A stretch of 64,000 nt of DNA from Crocodylus rhombifer (taxonomy: Eukaryota; Chordata; Crocodylia; Crocodylidae), in the NCBI GenBank assembly GCA_038503035.1, contig JAVSML010024430.1, positions 496,001-560,000 of the forward strand. Reading direction: 5' to 3'. The position numbers and the translations under genes are program-made. Of this stretch, positions 12,340 through 27,400 are shown piece after piece; position 1 is the stretch's first letter; each line of letters opens with the position of its first letter. The notes beneath the pieces were generated by a model. That model was not told where the DNA came from, ran no database searches, and worked only from the letters and a program-made list of their open reading frames with translations.

Positions 12340-12400
12340 CTATGTCTGCTGAGACCACAAAAACCGATCACACCTTTCCAGCATGGACTGAATGAGGGCT
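12340..12400 (-). CDS. HPS5: HPS5 exon 23 (last coding exon)
   Basis: Codes residues 1126-1145 ([19 protein letters not shown]) and a TAG stop. The acceptor reads TTCTTGCAG. It is too short to be noticed as an open frame, and was found by matching the known C-terminus of the family. Confidence 0.96.
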
Positions 12401-15400
12401 CTGCAAGAAAAATGCAAAAAGAAAGATCAACCATAAACAATTAGAGGATCAATAGTTAAATGTCTCTGAAATAGGTGACAAGTCAGATGAAGCAGCTGAA
12501 GGTGTCTAAACATGAATTTAAGGCCACTGACAGGTATTCGAAAGGCACAATGGGATCTCATGCATGATCCCAACAGTCACGCTTCCTACCATGCCACATG
12601 CACATTGCAAGAGACACGATTGCATATCAGATACCATCACGATCCAGGGCTCTCCCCTGCACTAGCAATCTTTGCTCATGAGACTGGGAGCTCTCTTGGC
12701 TGACCGAGTTTCCAACCCCTGGAGCACATGGTGCTCCCCTGGAGCTCAAACACTGACAGGGCTCCCAGCCATGGAAGTGCATTGTGTGCTCCCATGGCTG
12801 GGAACACCATCAGCTAATCAGGTCTCCAGATGGGAGAGCTCACAGTGCTCCCCAGGCTTGGACCTTCAATCAGCTGACCAGCGCTGCCAGCCTTCAGAGC
12901 ACACTTCAAGGAGTGTACTCTGAAATTTGGGAGCATCGGCCAAACATTTATTTAAATACATGATAGGAACCCGTGACCACGTTATTATACATATTTTGTG
13001 TAATACCTTTGTCACTTATTCATTCAATTAATGGTGCAATAAAACTAGAAATGTGTGACCAGGTCACTACTAAGATGCGATTAACTAGCTGATCACATCT
13101 TCACTGTAACATGTACCAAGGGTCCGCTACATCCCCACTTCCGGCTTTTTTCCTCTCTGACTTGAATGGGGTACATAAGTGACACAGCAAAAGACTGCAG
13201 GAATATTTTCTTCATAAAGTTTATTATTTGGGCTCCAGATTCTTATTGAGATTCCATGTTATTTGTTGCTTACACTCACCCCTCAATATTTAAGTGACAG
13301 AGGTTTCAACAGAAACATGTAAACTACCACCCTCCAGAAATTTATTTTTGGAAAAAAGTGAATGTTTTGTTTTTGGTTTTGGGGGGCACTAAAGACAATT
13401 AAGGTGGCTCTTCATAGGGAAGAACTGTTGTGTAAAGAGACTTTTAAATTCCACACTTTAAGTGTGACTGGACTTCAACAGCATTTATAAAGCTACCATT
13501 CAAGCAACTGAAGACAAGAGAAAGCATGCTTACATTACTACAGTTCTTGGGTTGTAAATACTGAATAGAAGTTTTGGCCAATGATCTCCTTTTTAGGGAA
13601 CATTTATTGTTATTTGTTTTTTATTTATACACACTCCATTTTTAAGCTATACATGTCTACCATGTTAAATTGGGAGGAGACATTTTTAGGTGTTTTTAAC
13701 ATTTAAAATTAACATTTAAGCTGCTGGGGATGAATCAAAAGTGTTTTGCCTTTTTTAAATTAAATAAAAACCAAAAATAAGATCTAGGATGATCACAAGT
13801 AAAGCACCAATCACCCTCTGATCTCTACAGACACACAGCATTTACCTTTGCCTTTTTTCAGCAATTCTCAGTATCTCGCAGACCCTGGTAAATCTGTCAG
13901 ACAATTCGACTGTCAAGCCACACTCCTGCAATAGTGGCAATGCACTATCTGGGCCAATCACCTTTGCTAACAAGAGAGCTATATTTTCAACAGTGATGCA
14001 GTTAGACCAATCAGAGTTGCCATTGCTGACAGTATTCCCATTCTGTGCACCAGCATGGTGGGGATCAGTGTTGTGACTCTGTGCAAGGTGGAGAAGGAAC
14101 TTCCATTCCTCCATAGTCTCTGGAAGTGAATCTAAAACATAAAATTAATATATATTAACAGTTGATTATCTATGAAGGTAAGACTCCTACAAGCTCAGCC
14201 ATTTTTAATCTTCCTGTATTTAAAAAGCAGCTTGTATTCTAACATCAAATCTACTTCTATATCTTAAAATATAAAAGTATAGGGGCTGGACTCCATGATC
14301 TTCTGAGGTCTCTTCCAGCCCTAATGTCTAACGTCTAAAATATTTGAAAAAATTACAATTCAACTTTTAATGAATTTGCATGCACCCAAGGGTCCTGAAT
14401 CTACCTCGGGATATCAAGATATCTAGAACTATACTGCAGACTAAGCTTTTCTGACTGTCACTGCAGTTTTAGATTATACGAAATAGACACTAGATTTTTA
14501 GTGGAATTCCACCATCTGACCTACTAAGCAAATCACTGCATCTCATGAAAGAATCAGTTCTAGCAAACTAGAGGATTCTTCAAGATATGTGGCAACATGC
14601 AATAAATTAAAAGGCACTGCTGCAGTTAAAGACGACAAAATATCAAGACATTTGAACCACTCCAATGACAAGGTTGCCATTTTAAAATAATGTAAAAATT
14701 GCTGTGTAATTTTGTTGGAAGATGAAAAAAAAAATCAATCTGCAAAGGAGCATCACACTGACTTATATACTGTTACATTTATATTGTACCATGCACCAAG
14801 CAACTGCCTTAAAAAAAAAAAAAAAAATCAACTCTGGATAAACATTTCTCTGAAACTGGCAGGCCATCACTACATAAGCATCATTCATTATGCATCATAA
14901 AAATGTGCACACACATGTTAAGTTTCACTAACCATGTTCTTCATCTAACAGGTTCATATCATCCAAATGAACAATGTTAGTAAAGGCTTCTTTTCTTCTA
15001 TCCATCTCGAAACAAAGTGAAAGATATCCAGGCCAGAAGCTTAAATAAGAGAGCAAAGATTTCCAGGAATAAAACAGTTGGTCTAAAGTAGAGCCAAATG
15101 ATAATTAAATGCTGAGTTATGAACACTTCAGTAAGGACCAAGACTCAGGAACAACAAGCAATAGGCTTACAACATACCTTTTGGAGCAGAGAACCAGAAG
15201 GCATAACAGGACTGTTCAATTTCGGGGCAGCTGGGGGCTGTACACTAAGGCAGCTAGGGGTCATTCACTACATGGGCCGCCCAACCAGCCTGGTTTCCTC
15301 CTGCCACACATACAGCCTCACCCCCCTCATGGCCAACCATGCTGTGCAGGCAGCTTACCCATCTGTCACTGAGCAGCCAGGTTTCCTCCCTTGCTGTGCA

Positions 15401-18400
15401 CCTCACATGATGAGTGCAGCCCCCTCTCACACCAAGCACACTGCATAGGTACACTGCCCTTTCCACTGCTCTACCCCATCCCCAGGAGCAGAGGAAGAAA
15501 TAGAAAGTCACGGAGGGCGAAGGAACTTGGAAACAACAGCTGCCATGGAGCAATGAAGGGAGTGGCAGCTTGGAAGGAGCCCACATGTGCTCCACAAGCC
15601 ACCAATCGAACATCCCTGAGGTATAACAGCAGTGCTCAAGATCTGCTATTCACTGCTTTAAACAGCACAGCTTTTCATCAAGTGATACCTCAAAACCAAA
15701 AAGGTAATAAGCATTCACTGGTAAAACAAATCCAAGTGATCTCAGCCAAGTACGATTGCTTCTTGTTCACATTAAACACTTCCAGCTAGAAAGCAAGACA
15801 AAACTGCATAGGTATGTTTTCTGTAAGTACTTGGCTATTCATAACCTGTACCTGTCACTTCCACAAAAGCCAGCCATAAAATACTTCATTTAAATGAAGT
15901 TAGCGCTGACAAGGAGCACAATGACTTTCATTTGTAGGTTCAGTGGGCCAAAATGTCAACTAAATAAGCATCAAGAATAATCTTAGTTTAGCAGTAAATC
16001 AAACTACTAGCTTACCCATGTGACTTACAGATGTCAGCCATCTTTTCTTTAGTTACAAAATCAGCTGGGAGTTTAATGAGAAGCAAAATCAGTTGGCTAT
16101 AGCCCCAGGTAAACAAGTGTGAACGTGGGCTGGAAAAAAGATATATTAATTAACAAGTTAAAGGTTAATATTCTTCTGAGTTTTAAAAAATTCTACAAAG
16201 TGGCTAAAATACATGACACAGGAATGCTTAATGTGAAAGACAAGTCTGATCATAATAAAAATAAATAAATCAGAGATTAATGTATTCAGTTTTTTTCTTT
16301 GGACTCGTGTTAACTTTTTTTTCTTCCTCTGCCAGCTCAAATGCTAGCCTGGCTCTTTTATTTCAAAACTAGCATAAATGAGGGGTGTGCGAAATGGGCC
16401 ATATTTGATTCAGATTTGGCCCAAATCGGGGACAGTGACTCGATTCATTGATTTGGATCACTGTCCCAATTTGATTTGGCTGAATCTGAAGATTCAATGC
16501 CAATTTAGAGAATCAGCGATTCAGCTACTGACACAGTTTTAAATGTTTTTTCTACATACCTCAAGGTACCAGGTGTGGCTTGTGAACACTGTGATGGTGG
16601 GGCGGATGGAGCATCCACTTCCGGGCGCACCACTGAGCATGCGGGAGAACCCCCAGCTCGGTGATCAGCACCCCCCTGGCTCGGTGATCGGCCGCAGGGG
16701 GATCCCAGGTGCCTCGCCCAGACCTAGGAGGCATCAGTTACTGATCTGGGAGGTGTGGCCCCCCCCGGGGGACTCAGAAGTGGATTGGAGGTGCTTCTGG
16801 TCCACTTCCGGGTCCACTACTGAGCACGCTGAGGACCCCCCCAGCGCTCCTGTGGGATGCTTCATCCACCTCAGCATCTCAGCATTCACAAGCCACCTGG
16901 TACATTGAGGAATGTAGAAAAAACATTTAAAGCTGTATCTATGTCTGAAACATTGAAACTTTCCGAATCAATTCAGAGGGTTCCGATTCGATTCTGAGAG
17001 AATAAAGGGTCTCCTGATTCAATTTGGATTCGGAGATTCGGCCGCCAAATCGGGCCGAAACTCTGCTGAATCTAACCAGTGACCAAAGGTTTGCACAGCC
17101 CTAGCATAAATATCACACACATCTTTGTACATGGCGTGCATGCAGTCAAACTGGGCCAGTAGGAAATTTCAAACTGTTCAAATGCATTTCCAGAGAACAT
17201 GAACTTTAAAAATGACTCTCATAAATGACATGACATTTTCATATATGTGAATGTAAATGGTTAGCAAACAGACTGTTCCATGTATATAGAAAAATATTTT
17301 AAATACTGGTTACTTCTGCTGAGTATTTTGTGTCTGTGAGGTCACGGTCATACTCATTCAAGTTACTGGAAAAGAAACCAAGTGGGACACAACAACAACA
17401 ACAAACTTACCTAGGGTTTCCCTCAGCATCCACAGTGTTTGCTTTTTGTGGTGCATCATAAGAAACTGCCCATTCTAGCCAATTTAGTCGTAAGGATTCA
17501 GGCTGAAGAAGTGATCTAAGCAGAGATGCCCTAGACAAAAGATGGCAGGAAGGCAGCTGGTTTCAAATTTACCAAATCTGGACACGTGAAAGCACAGGTA
17601 TATTAAAGACAGAGGAGCGTGTTTACACGACATGCTAGAAGTGCAGCAGACTAATTCTACTGTCCATTAGCACGTCATGGTAAAAGCTATGCTAATGCAC
17701 AGCAGAATTAGTCTAAGCATTAGCATCACATAAAAGACGTGTGCCAGTTCTACTGCGCAGTAGTGCCAATTACAGTGCATTAATTTAGTACCATAATTAT
17801 AGCTCATTTAGGCATGTGTAGATGTGCAGAGTTAGAGAGAATGAATGAGAGTGTGAGTGAGGGAGTGACTGCATAAGCACATGTGCATGATTACATACAC
17901 GCACAAAACTTTGTCATGGATCAGTATCAGAAAGATTAAGTGAGCACTTAGGTAAATTATGCTTGGAATAAATTCTAGTGTCTTCAGTAAATAGTAACAG
18001 CATGTATACATTTGAGTTCTGCATGTTAAACAGTTTTTATTCGCTCCTGGATACAGTTAATACATTAAATCACAGTTCTCCTTAAAGAATAACTAAGAAA
18101 AGTTAGGTAAAAAAAGAACTACTTTATAAACAGGACTGTTGTTAGGGCATGAAGCACACACAGAAATTAATTGGCAGAATGAAAAACTATTGTGCATTAA
18201 GCTCTACTCAGTATTTCAGGTACAGGTGAAATTAAATAAAAAAACCTCACGCATCTGTATGACAAATACCTTTTATGTTATGGAAGCATTTCCTAAAACA
18301 AAGGCACACAGCATATGTATTGACATTTTACCTTTTGTCTTCTGGTTTGGATTTCACAAGACTGTCTAAATATGCCAGGAAATGGGCAGGGTGATGTCTA

Positions 18401-21400
18401 CAAAGCTGCATGATGTCAGAAGGCAAGATGGATGGGTAGAACTTGATCAAGGGCCTCAGAGCTGTTTCTCCAAACTTCTCATAGAGTCTGTACAAAACAG
18501 ATACCTTTAATGCCAAATTGCAGAAAGACTGCTGTCACTTAGATAATATAAGAATTACAAAATTCTAATTCACTTCCCAGTCTCTTACAAATACAGCTCT
18601 CAAATTCTGATAGACCATTAACTATAAAACCTCACATGCTGTTAAAGAAGCTAGCAGGAATATGAATCCACAGTATAGCAAAGAAAAAAAAGTCTTGACT
18701 TTGTCAAAAATCATCAATACTCAGAAAAGGAAGTCATAAGCCACAGACCTTTGGACGTGTGCCAGTAACAGAGGGCTATCCCAGGGCCCCAGGTCATTTA
18801 ATAATTTTAATATTTTCAACATATCGCCATTTTCCATTGCTGAAGTCACTGGACTACTGTGTGTCAGCTCTGAAACAGAAATCCTTGAATCAGTTGTGAG
18901 GTCTCTCTCATGCTAGGCTAGACACAACTTCCTCTGCTCTCCCTAGGTGTCTATTGTGAAAACCTATTTCCAGTCAACAGCCAACAAGTAAATAAATCAC
19001 AAGCAATGCTAAAACTCAAACACTCAGAGTGTAATAGTGTTAAAACAAAGTTACCATCATCATACTATTTTTGTAGAGGGAACATTTTTATTTTAAAAAA
19101 TTCAAACCAAAAGTGTTTTCCACTCTTTCTTTTCATTAGGCTTAAGATAATTTGCTTCTTTCTGTATATCATATAAAATAATACATATCTGGAGAATGTT
19201 CAGCTTCCTGTGCACTGAACAGACTCGTTACTTTTTAACACAATGTTATTAACTTTTCTTAAGAGAGCACAACTAGAAAATGCTGACTACCAATATAACT
19301 CTCCTCAAGTCACTGGGGAATTCAGTTGCTGACCCCATAGACAGTAAAGAAGGTGGGGGTGTAGTTCTCTATGTAAAGGAGCAGTACACATCGCTGGGGT
19401 TCAGTACTTAGACCAGTGCTTTTCAATATATTCATTAATGATTTGGGTGTTAAATGTGTACTGGCAAAGTTCACGGACGACACCAAATTATGGGGGAGTG
19501 TGGTCATGATGGAGGACAGGCTGGGGATACAGGTTGACTTGGGCAGGCTCACAAGGTGGGCGGATCAAAACCTGATGACGTTTAATACCAAGAAATGTAA
19601 AGTGCTCCATCTAAGGAGAAATAATTCACAACACACTTACAGGTTTGGCATTGCTACATTTGGTAGCACCACAACCAAAATAGACCTGGGGGTTGCGATA
19701 GACCATAGAATGAACATGAGCCACTAATGCGATGCTGTAGCCGGCAAAGCAAATAAGACCCTGACATGAATCTACTGATGCATCTCAAGCAAGGATGTCA
19801 TCCTCCCACTCTACTCAGCTTTGGTGAGGCCACAGCTGGAGTACTGCATCTAGTTCTGGGCTCCACACTCCAGGAAGGATATGGAGAAGCTTGAGAGAGT
19901 CTAAAGAAGGGCTACACACATATGACTAGAGATCTGGAGAGCAGGTCATATAAGGAGAAACTGAGAGACATGGAATTGTTCAGCCTGGAGAAGAGAAGAC
20001 TTAGAGGGGACTTGGTGGCAGCTTATAAGTATAGAAGAGGTAAACATCAGGATCTGGGGGAGCATCTGTTCCCCAAGGCACCCCAGGGAAGACTAGGAAT
20101 AACAACTGTAAATTGCTAGAGGATCACTTTAGATTGTACGTAAGGAAAAACTTCTTTACAGTTCGAGTGTCCACGGTCTGGAACAGACTTACCCCAGGGA
20201 TGGTACACACACCTACTCTGGAAATCTTCAAAAAACATCTAGATGCTCACCTTGTTGGGGTCATCTGACCCCAGCAGTCTTTCCTGCCCAAGAGCAGGCG
20301 GGCTGACCAGATGATTTCACGAGGCCCCTTCTAACCCCTAACACCTATGACTCTATAAACATGGAAAACATAACGCAATTTTCTCAAGGACCACAAAACT
20401 ACCTGCATGTGAGCAGTCCTTTGAAATGCAGAAATGTAGCTATTACTTTTTCCTAGTCTAGAACTTGCTCAAGCCAAAAAAGAACAGATTCCCATATGGT
20501 CAGCCATAGACTCACGTCCAAAGTACTACTTAAACAGATGCTTAACTTCTTTACCAAAATCAAGGCCACATTTAGTTGGAGACCGATCTATAAAACCTTT
20601 TACTTCAGCTATAAAGAACCAGAATGAATTCTGTTTAGATACATCTAGGAAATGGGTTTGCACACATGTTAGAAATGACTTCTGGAGAAAAGTGTGCTTG
20701 GGTAGATCAACTCTGTATGTCAGTAACTAGAACAATAACTGAATACTTTGTTTTATCTTTACAGGAGCCCTGCTATCTAAGCTTTGAAAAAAAGCAAAGG
20801 CATACTTGTGCCTAAGCTTATCCCTGAGGGTACTGGAATGTTTTCAAATGATTAACAGAAATGGGAAAACTATTTGATTTCTGGAGCAGTATGCTCTGCA
20901 ATTGCTCTTTATGAAGTGTGCATATTCCATTTCAACTGGTTTAATTATTACTGCAGTATTCAACTACCTGAAACTGCATTATCAATTAAATTAACTTGTT
21001 AAGAAATAATTTCAGTGTAATTACTAAACAAAGGGAAGCATAGCCCCTCAGCCATCAGTTCTTCTGTTGCTTTAGTTTGTTTGGGGGGGGGGGGAAAAAG
21101 AAAGAAAGAAAATGAGGGCACTGGCAACATTTGTTTCAGAAATGATACAGAAGAGGCTGTCCTCAAGGTCTGATATTTTAGAATCTGAATTTTTCCAGAA
21201 CAAAACCTAAAACTAGCAGTTGACTATCAGTTCTATCAATTCACTTGAGAGAAAAATATCACCCCAACACCCTACAAAACACACATGCTAGTTACCTTTC
21301 AATCCTTCAATGTAAGTTTCCCAAATATTGGGACTGTTGGCATAATTGATTATAATGAAATCCTTTAGTCTTTTTAAATCCAAGAGAAAGAAGTAGCTTT

Positions 21401-24400
21401 GTATAAACCTACAAGCCAAGACCCATAAAGTTGTTAATGGCAAATGCTCTTCAGAGCTTTCTTTTGTAGGCTTGCTCTCACAAGCAAACACGTTTAATTC
21501 AAAACACAGCGTTGTCAACTCAACTAGATCCTTATGCACCTCTTGCGGTATAGAACATGGAGGATACACTCTAAAAGAGTGATTCAAGGTTTCTTTTGCA
21601 GTGGTATCATTTTCACATACAGTTTTGCCTGTATGAGCTTCACTAGCTTCATTCTTTTCCATGTTGTATTCCAAGGCACCACGCTCTCCTTTGTCTACGT
21701 GAACTTCACTATTCTGAGGCAGTTCAATATTTTCTTCCGAGACTTCACTCTGTTCTTCAGTAAACATAGTTTTGTCTTTCTTAATAGATAAACCATCATC
21801 TGAAATGGATGAACTGCCATCTGAAATGGAAGGCTCTTTGAAGGCAAATGTTTCTTCCAGGTTCAAAAACCACTCCTGTAATACCTCCTTCAAGCATTGT
21901 GGTTCTAACAATATGAGAGGATCCTGGAGTTTCGCTCTGGAGAACAACAAAAAAAGTGAATTTTCCCTAACTGCTAAGAGATACTAAAGTTAACTCATTA
22001 CATATATGACATAAGCTAATGAACAAGCAGCGCATTATTAGACAATGGGGTTTCCTTGAGCACTTAGGACACACTATTTAAAGCAGGAGCAAAGTCACAA
22101 CAATTTTCCAAATATGTTTGGAGGCCACATTCCCAAATGCATTTTCTATAGCTTAGCAGACAGCTACCAACATCTACCTCTGAAGTCCTGTTTTCTCAGC
22201 AATCTTCCTGTGGGGTTTCTTTCTTAGTGGAGAAAAGCCCCACTATTGAAATAATAGCCTTAGTGATAGCATTAAACTATATCTGGATACATCATCATCT
22301 GCTCACTGTAATTTATTGCAGACATAAAGAACTGAGCAACTTTCTAGCAGAGTCCAACATAGACTTTACATACTTTTCACTTACATAGCTTCTACTGTTG
22401 CTACCTTGAGGTCTCTTAGCTGGTCCACTTTTGGAGGCTGGCTTTGCCCCACTCTGGAAAGAAATATGAAGGTAACACTGTCATCTAACAGTCTAAAGAA
22501 AGATTTTTTTTAAAAAAGTAAGAAAGATATAGCATTAATTCTGTTATAAAACTGCAGTTCACTAACTTTCAATGAAAGATCATTCTGAATCCAAAGAAGT
22601 TACAGTTTAGTTTAATAGAGTAGCAAGCATTAACACAACCTCAATGGCCTTTTCACTTCATGTCAAACATTAACAGAGATAACCAAGAAGAGGAAAAACA
22701 TCAAGCTGCAATAATGAATGCATTACTTGAAACAGCTAACTGATTTGGCAATTTAACAATTTGGCTCTTGCTCTTTAAATCACATGACAACTCACAACAG
22801 TTCAGTGTTTTCTTACTGATGCCAAACAACCCTTCTAACGACAATAAAACTAGGGATACACCAAAATATTGACTGGCTATCAGATCAGCACCAGTAAGAG
22901 GAGAAATGACATTACTGGCCATCGGCTTTTTTTGGTCATTGTAGCCAATAATTATGGCCACATGCCTGGTGCACCTTAGCGAGCACAGTCCAGTACCCGC
23001 ACCCCACCACTGTGGTCCAAGCCCATGGCAGATTATAGGTCCCAGCAAGCAGCAGTCACAGGGTGCTGCACTCAGCAACAAAGGCACCGTTACTAGCTCC
23101 TACTGCTGCTGCCACTACCATAGCACCGCTACACGCACTGCAGAGGCCTGAGCACTGGGACTGCCACAGAGACCACAGCGCAGGCGATGCAGGATGCCAC
23201 ACAAGAGACATTCTGCTCTGCCGGACATTGGGCACCTTTACAAAAGCGACTTCTCCCTGGCAGCTGTGAGAGGTTGGCTGTGCGGTGCCCAGAGTGGTAC
23301 GCTCTTGGGCTCCAAATGTGCCCAGGACTGCTGTCCACGCAAGGGTCCATCCCACCCACCTGAGACAGCAGCATGAGCTGTGCAGAGAGTGGAGCTGTGG
23401 GTGGAGGAGGCAACGTGCGTGGGAATAAGGCAGCGTATGCGTGTGTGGGTATGCGGCTTATAAATGCAAAACAAAGGTTTATTTACATCAGTAGTTTAAA
23501 ATGCCTTGCACCATTACTAAATATCATTTATAAGATCGGCATTGGCCAATATGGTTGGTTAATCATCAGGTATCAGCCAAGAAAATCTTTAATTGGTGCA
23601 CCTCTAGATAAAACTATTTATTCCTCTTCCACTGAAAATAGGAAGTTGGCTTTAAATTCCCATCTTTACAACCCCTTTTGAAGTTGGAACAAAAGACTGA
23701 ATAGGGAATGACCTAGTTCTCCTTCCTCAGTTATTCCAGTACCCCGAACAGTATGTGCTTTTAATATCTATTTATCTAGAAGAGTTTGCTAGCTAAGTAC
23801 AGGTTTCCCTCACTTTACACGGGTTCTGTATGTGCAAATTTGCTCTTATGCAATGAACCTTTTTTTCCAAAAATTTGTTATATGCGAGGTAAATTCACTC
23901 CTATGCAAGCAGTGTGGTGGAAGCCCGCAGCCAGCTGTTTTGTCTGGTGCACTGTGGGAGTGACATGCACCAAAATATGGATCTGTGCTCCTTGCTCGTT
24001 GCCTGCAACACGTGTTTCTGTAGTTGCCCATTATGATAGTGCCCTATGCTTGTGTGTACTGTCTGCTGTTGGTGAGTACCAAATTTGTCTTGTAAAAGAG
24101 GTAGAAATGGGTCTCAGGGTCAGTACAGTCAAGGTCTTGGAATGTATCCTTATTTGTTACATTGTAAGTGGGTTCCCTTTATGCAAATTTGAATTATGCA
24201 TTGTTTTCCAAGAATGCATGTACAGCATAAAGTGAAAGAAACCTCTATACTTTGAGATAAAAGATCAGGGGGAAAAAATAATTCATGCAACCAGCAGGAG
24301 AAAGACATTGAAAAAAAAATCCATGCAGCAGAATCATATGACCACCCATTCTACTGAACAGAAGATACCCCCTTTTTAAAATTAGAGATTCCCAGCCTCT

Positions 24401-27400
24401 TACAGATCACATATTAAAGTAATGAGAAATATGTGAGCTTGCACTTACATGTTTTCGTCTTCTTCCTGGGGGTATGCTGCTATACTTGCAGTCACCTCAT
24501 GAGGCTGCTCCTCATCTTTCATTTCCTGCCTCACTTTGGCATCCGGACTCACATGAAATGTGCCAATCTTTTCGGTGGTTTTGCGTACAAAGCTGGAAAC
24601 GCTAAGAGTCCAAATTTCAAACAACTTAAATGGCAGCAGGGAAAAGCTCAGCCAGAAACAACAAGTATTAATTTTGCTACCCAAACTGTTATTTCAGAAA
24701 TCTTTAGAACATAAAAGGGTGTAAGAAAAGACTATGAGAACATGGAGAACCAGCGAGAATATAAACATAAAAGAATGAATGCACTCATATCACAACTTGC
24801 ATACTCTGATCCAGTTCTTTCCATCAAAAGGTGACTTTCACAAGGCAAAGAACACACAAAATAAAACCATAAAAATTTACATTCTGATGCTGCTTGAAAT
24901 GAGGGAAATCTCACTATCAGTATGCAGATTTTTATCCATACAGGTTATAGTCCACATCAGAGCCATTAAACCAGATGGCAGCATTAAGTTAATTATCTTT
25001 AAGATGCACCTCCTCGTCAGTGACAAGAAGCTGTCTTTCAGCATTCATGATTATTAAAATAGTTTAGCAAATGGTATTGAAGAAACAGGACGAATGTGGT
25101 TTTCTTGGGGATGGATGTTAGCCCTATAAGCAAAAAGCCCCTCTTAGTTATATAGTAAAACATTATTATAAGAGGTGCTGTACAAGATGGAAATTTATAA
25201 TTTATTTGACTTATATGCCACACTTCCCAAGAGAGGCCAAGAGCTGTTTACAAGAGTAGAAGAGAATAATGTAGAGCAGAAGAAATTTTAATTGTAAAAT
25301 AAGCCCAGACATACCACACAGCCCATGTGAAGCCCTCCACTGGAAGGGAAGGACCACCTGTGAACAACCAGCTAACTGATTGATGAGCCATTAGCAGGAA
25401 TCCTGGTTTTCTGTTTTAAAAACTGCAAATTCTCCAATTTACAAAAAATCCCAAATTATTTCAATTTATAACTCCATATCCGCATTTTTCCTCAATTAAA
25501 ACGAAATACCATGATATATAAAAGATATGAGTTGATCACAAATGTTTTATCAATATAGTTACAATTTTAAAACAATCTGGAAGCCTACCAGCACCTCAAT
25601 CGTTCAAGACAATAAATTCTAAATACCTATATATTTTGGTGTTTGATTTTGTTTTTTTTATCGTGGAAAATCAGAGCTGCCCGTGCCCACTTTGCTCATC
25701 AGGACATGGATCCAGCTGCAGCTGTCCCCCTGCTGCTTTGCGATGCTAAGCAACCCTGATATGCCATTGCCCCTCACTCCCCACTCACAGCCCCCTGGCC
25801 CTGCCAGTGCCCCTCCCCCCTTCCCTGCCACAGCTCCAGTGCCCGGACATCTTCCCACAGTGCCAGCAGCCTCCCCCCCACTCTGACCTCCTACTGCTGA
25901 CACGCCCCTGCCCCACACATGCGCCTGCCCCCCTTTTCCTCCCCCACTCCAGTCACCCAGACAGTGCCCAAGCCCTGGCCCTCCAATCCCCTCTCCCCCA
26001 TAGGCTTACCTGCATTCAGCTGCTGGAGCTGCTCCCACCATCCTGCCTGGCTGTAATGATGGCCACATGCACGTGCACATGCACACACACACGGTGTCCC
26101 CTGCCTCCAACTGCCCTTCCCTCCATTTCCCCCAGCCCCAAGCAGCTCCTTGCAGGCTGGAACACTGCCCACCTGCAAGGGGAAACCTGTCATTTCCTGT
26201 GTTTTTTTCCTTTAGCAAGGAAAATCCGTGTTTTTCTCCTTTAAAAGAGAAAATCCACATTTTTCTCCTTCAAAAGAGAAAATCCACATTTTTCTCCTTC
26301 AAAAGAGAAAATCCACATTTTTCTCCTTCAAAGTAGAAAATCCGTGTTTTTCTGCAGGAGACAGAAAACCTGAATCCCCAGTCACAAGGTTGCCTAATGT
26401 TTCCTCTTTAACCTCATAGGCTACGGGTCCTAGAGCCGGCCTCTCCCCTCCCCTCCTACTTGCTGGCACTGCATGGCTTCCCTTCCCCCCTTCCCTGCTA
26501 GACTGCACCTTGCCTTGTGCTAAAAAAAAAACAACCAGTAGGCTAAGCAGTTATCACTGGACTTCTCAGTTAAACAATTTATCATTTAACCTTTTCACAT
26601 TCCTAGTGGCCAGGTAAGATGAGAAAGAGGGAATGCTGGGTGTCATCAGCATATTGATGACACCTCGCTCCAAATCCCACCCACTTGCTTCATGCACACA
26701 TTGACCAGATGGAGAAACAAGATTAAGCCCCGGAGGGCTCATAGGAAAGGTCCTCAGGGGGATGACAAGAACTTGACCATCACCACCCTCTGGGACCTCC
26801 CTGATAGAAAAGAGAAGAACCTGTTTAGAGCAACACCATGAAGACCAACCAGGTCATGTAAATGCTTTATCAGTACCCCATGGTCAGCTGCATTAAAGAC
26901 TGCTGAAAGGTCAAGTAAGATCAGTAGGGCACAACTCAAGGCAACGATTACTGACCAAGGCCACAAGTACAGTCTCTGTGCTATAACCAGGATGAAAGCC
27001 AGACTGACATGGATCCAGAAATCTGATGACATCCAGATGAACTCAGAGCTGTTGGGCATGGGCCATTCAATAACCTTCCCCAAAAAAGGGAGGTTGAAGA
27101 CAAGGTGACAACTGGCTGGGGAGTCAAATGTCAAGTGTGGTTTCTTAAGCAGGCAAATCTCAAGACTTAAGAAGGCCTAGTACCCCGCCTTCCTGAAGGA
27201 AAGCACTGACAACATTCACCAGTAATGGTCCCAATCCCCCCTGCCAAAATAAATAAGTATAGAAGCAGAGTCAACAAGTATAAAAATAGTAGAATATGAG
27301 ATCTTAAGAGCTCAGCAGTATTGAAAAGAAATATTGTATAAAGTAAGGGGGTGTGGGACACAGAGCAAGGAGGGCTGGGCACTGCAGAAGGGATCAACAG

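Noticed and set aside
15119..15789. Several 87-132-codon frames in HPS5 intron 20
   Set aside because: They overlap each other on both strands in a GC-rich insert. There is no homology, and they lie between two correctly spliced HPS5 exons.
26219..26360. Regularly spaced direct repeats resembling a CRISPR array
   Set aside because: The units are tandem with no unique spacers, in a vertebrate intron and inside a MITE. It is a minisatellite.
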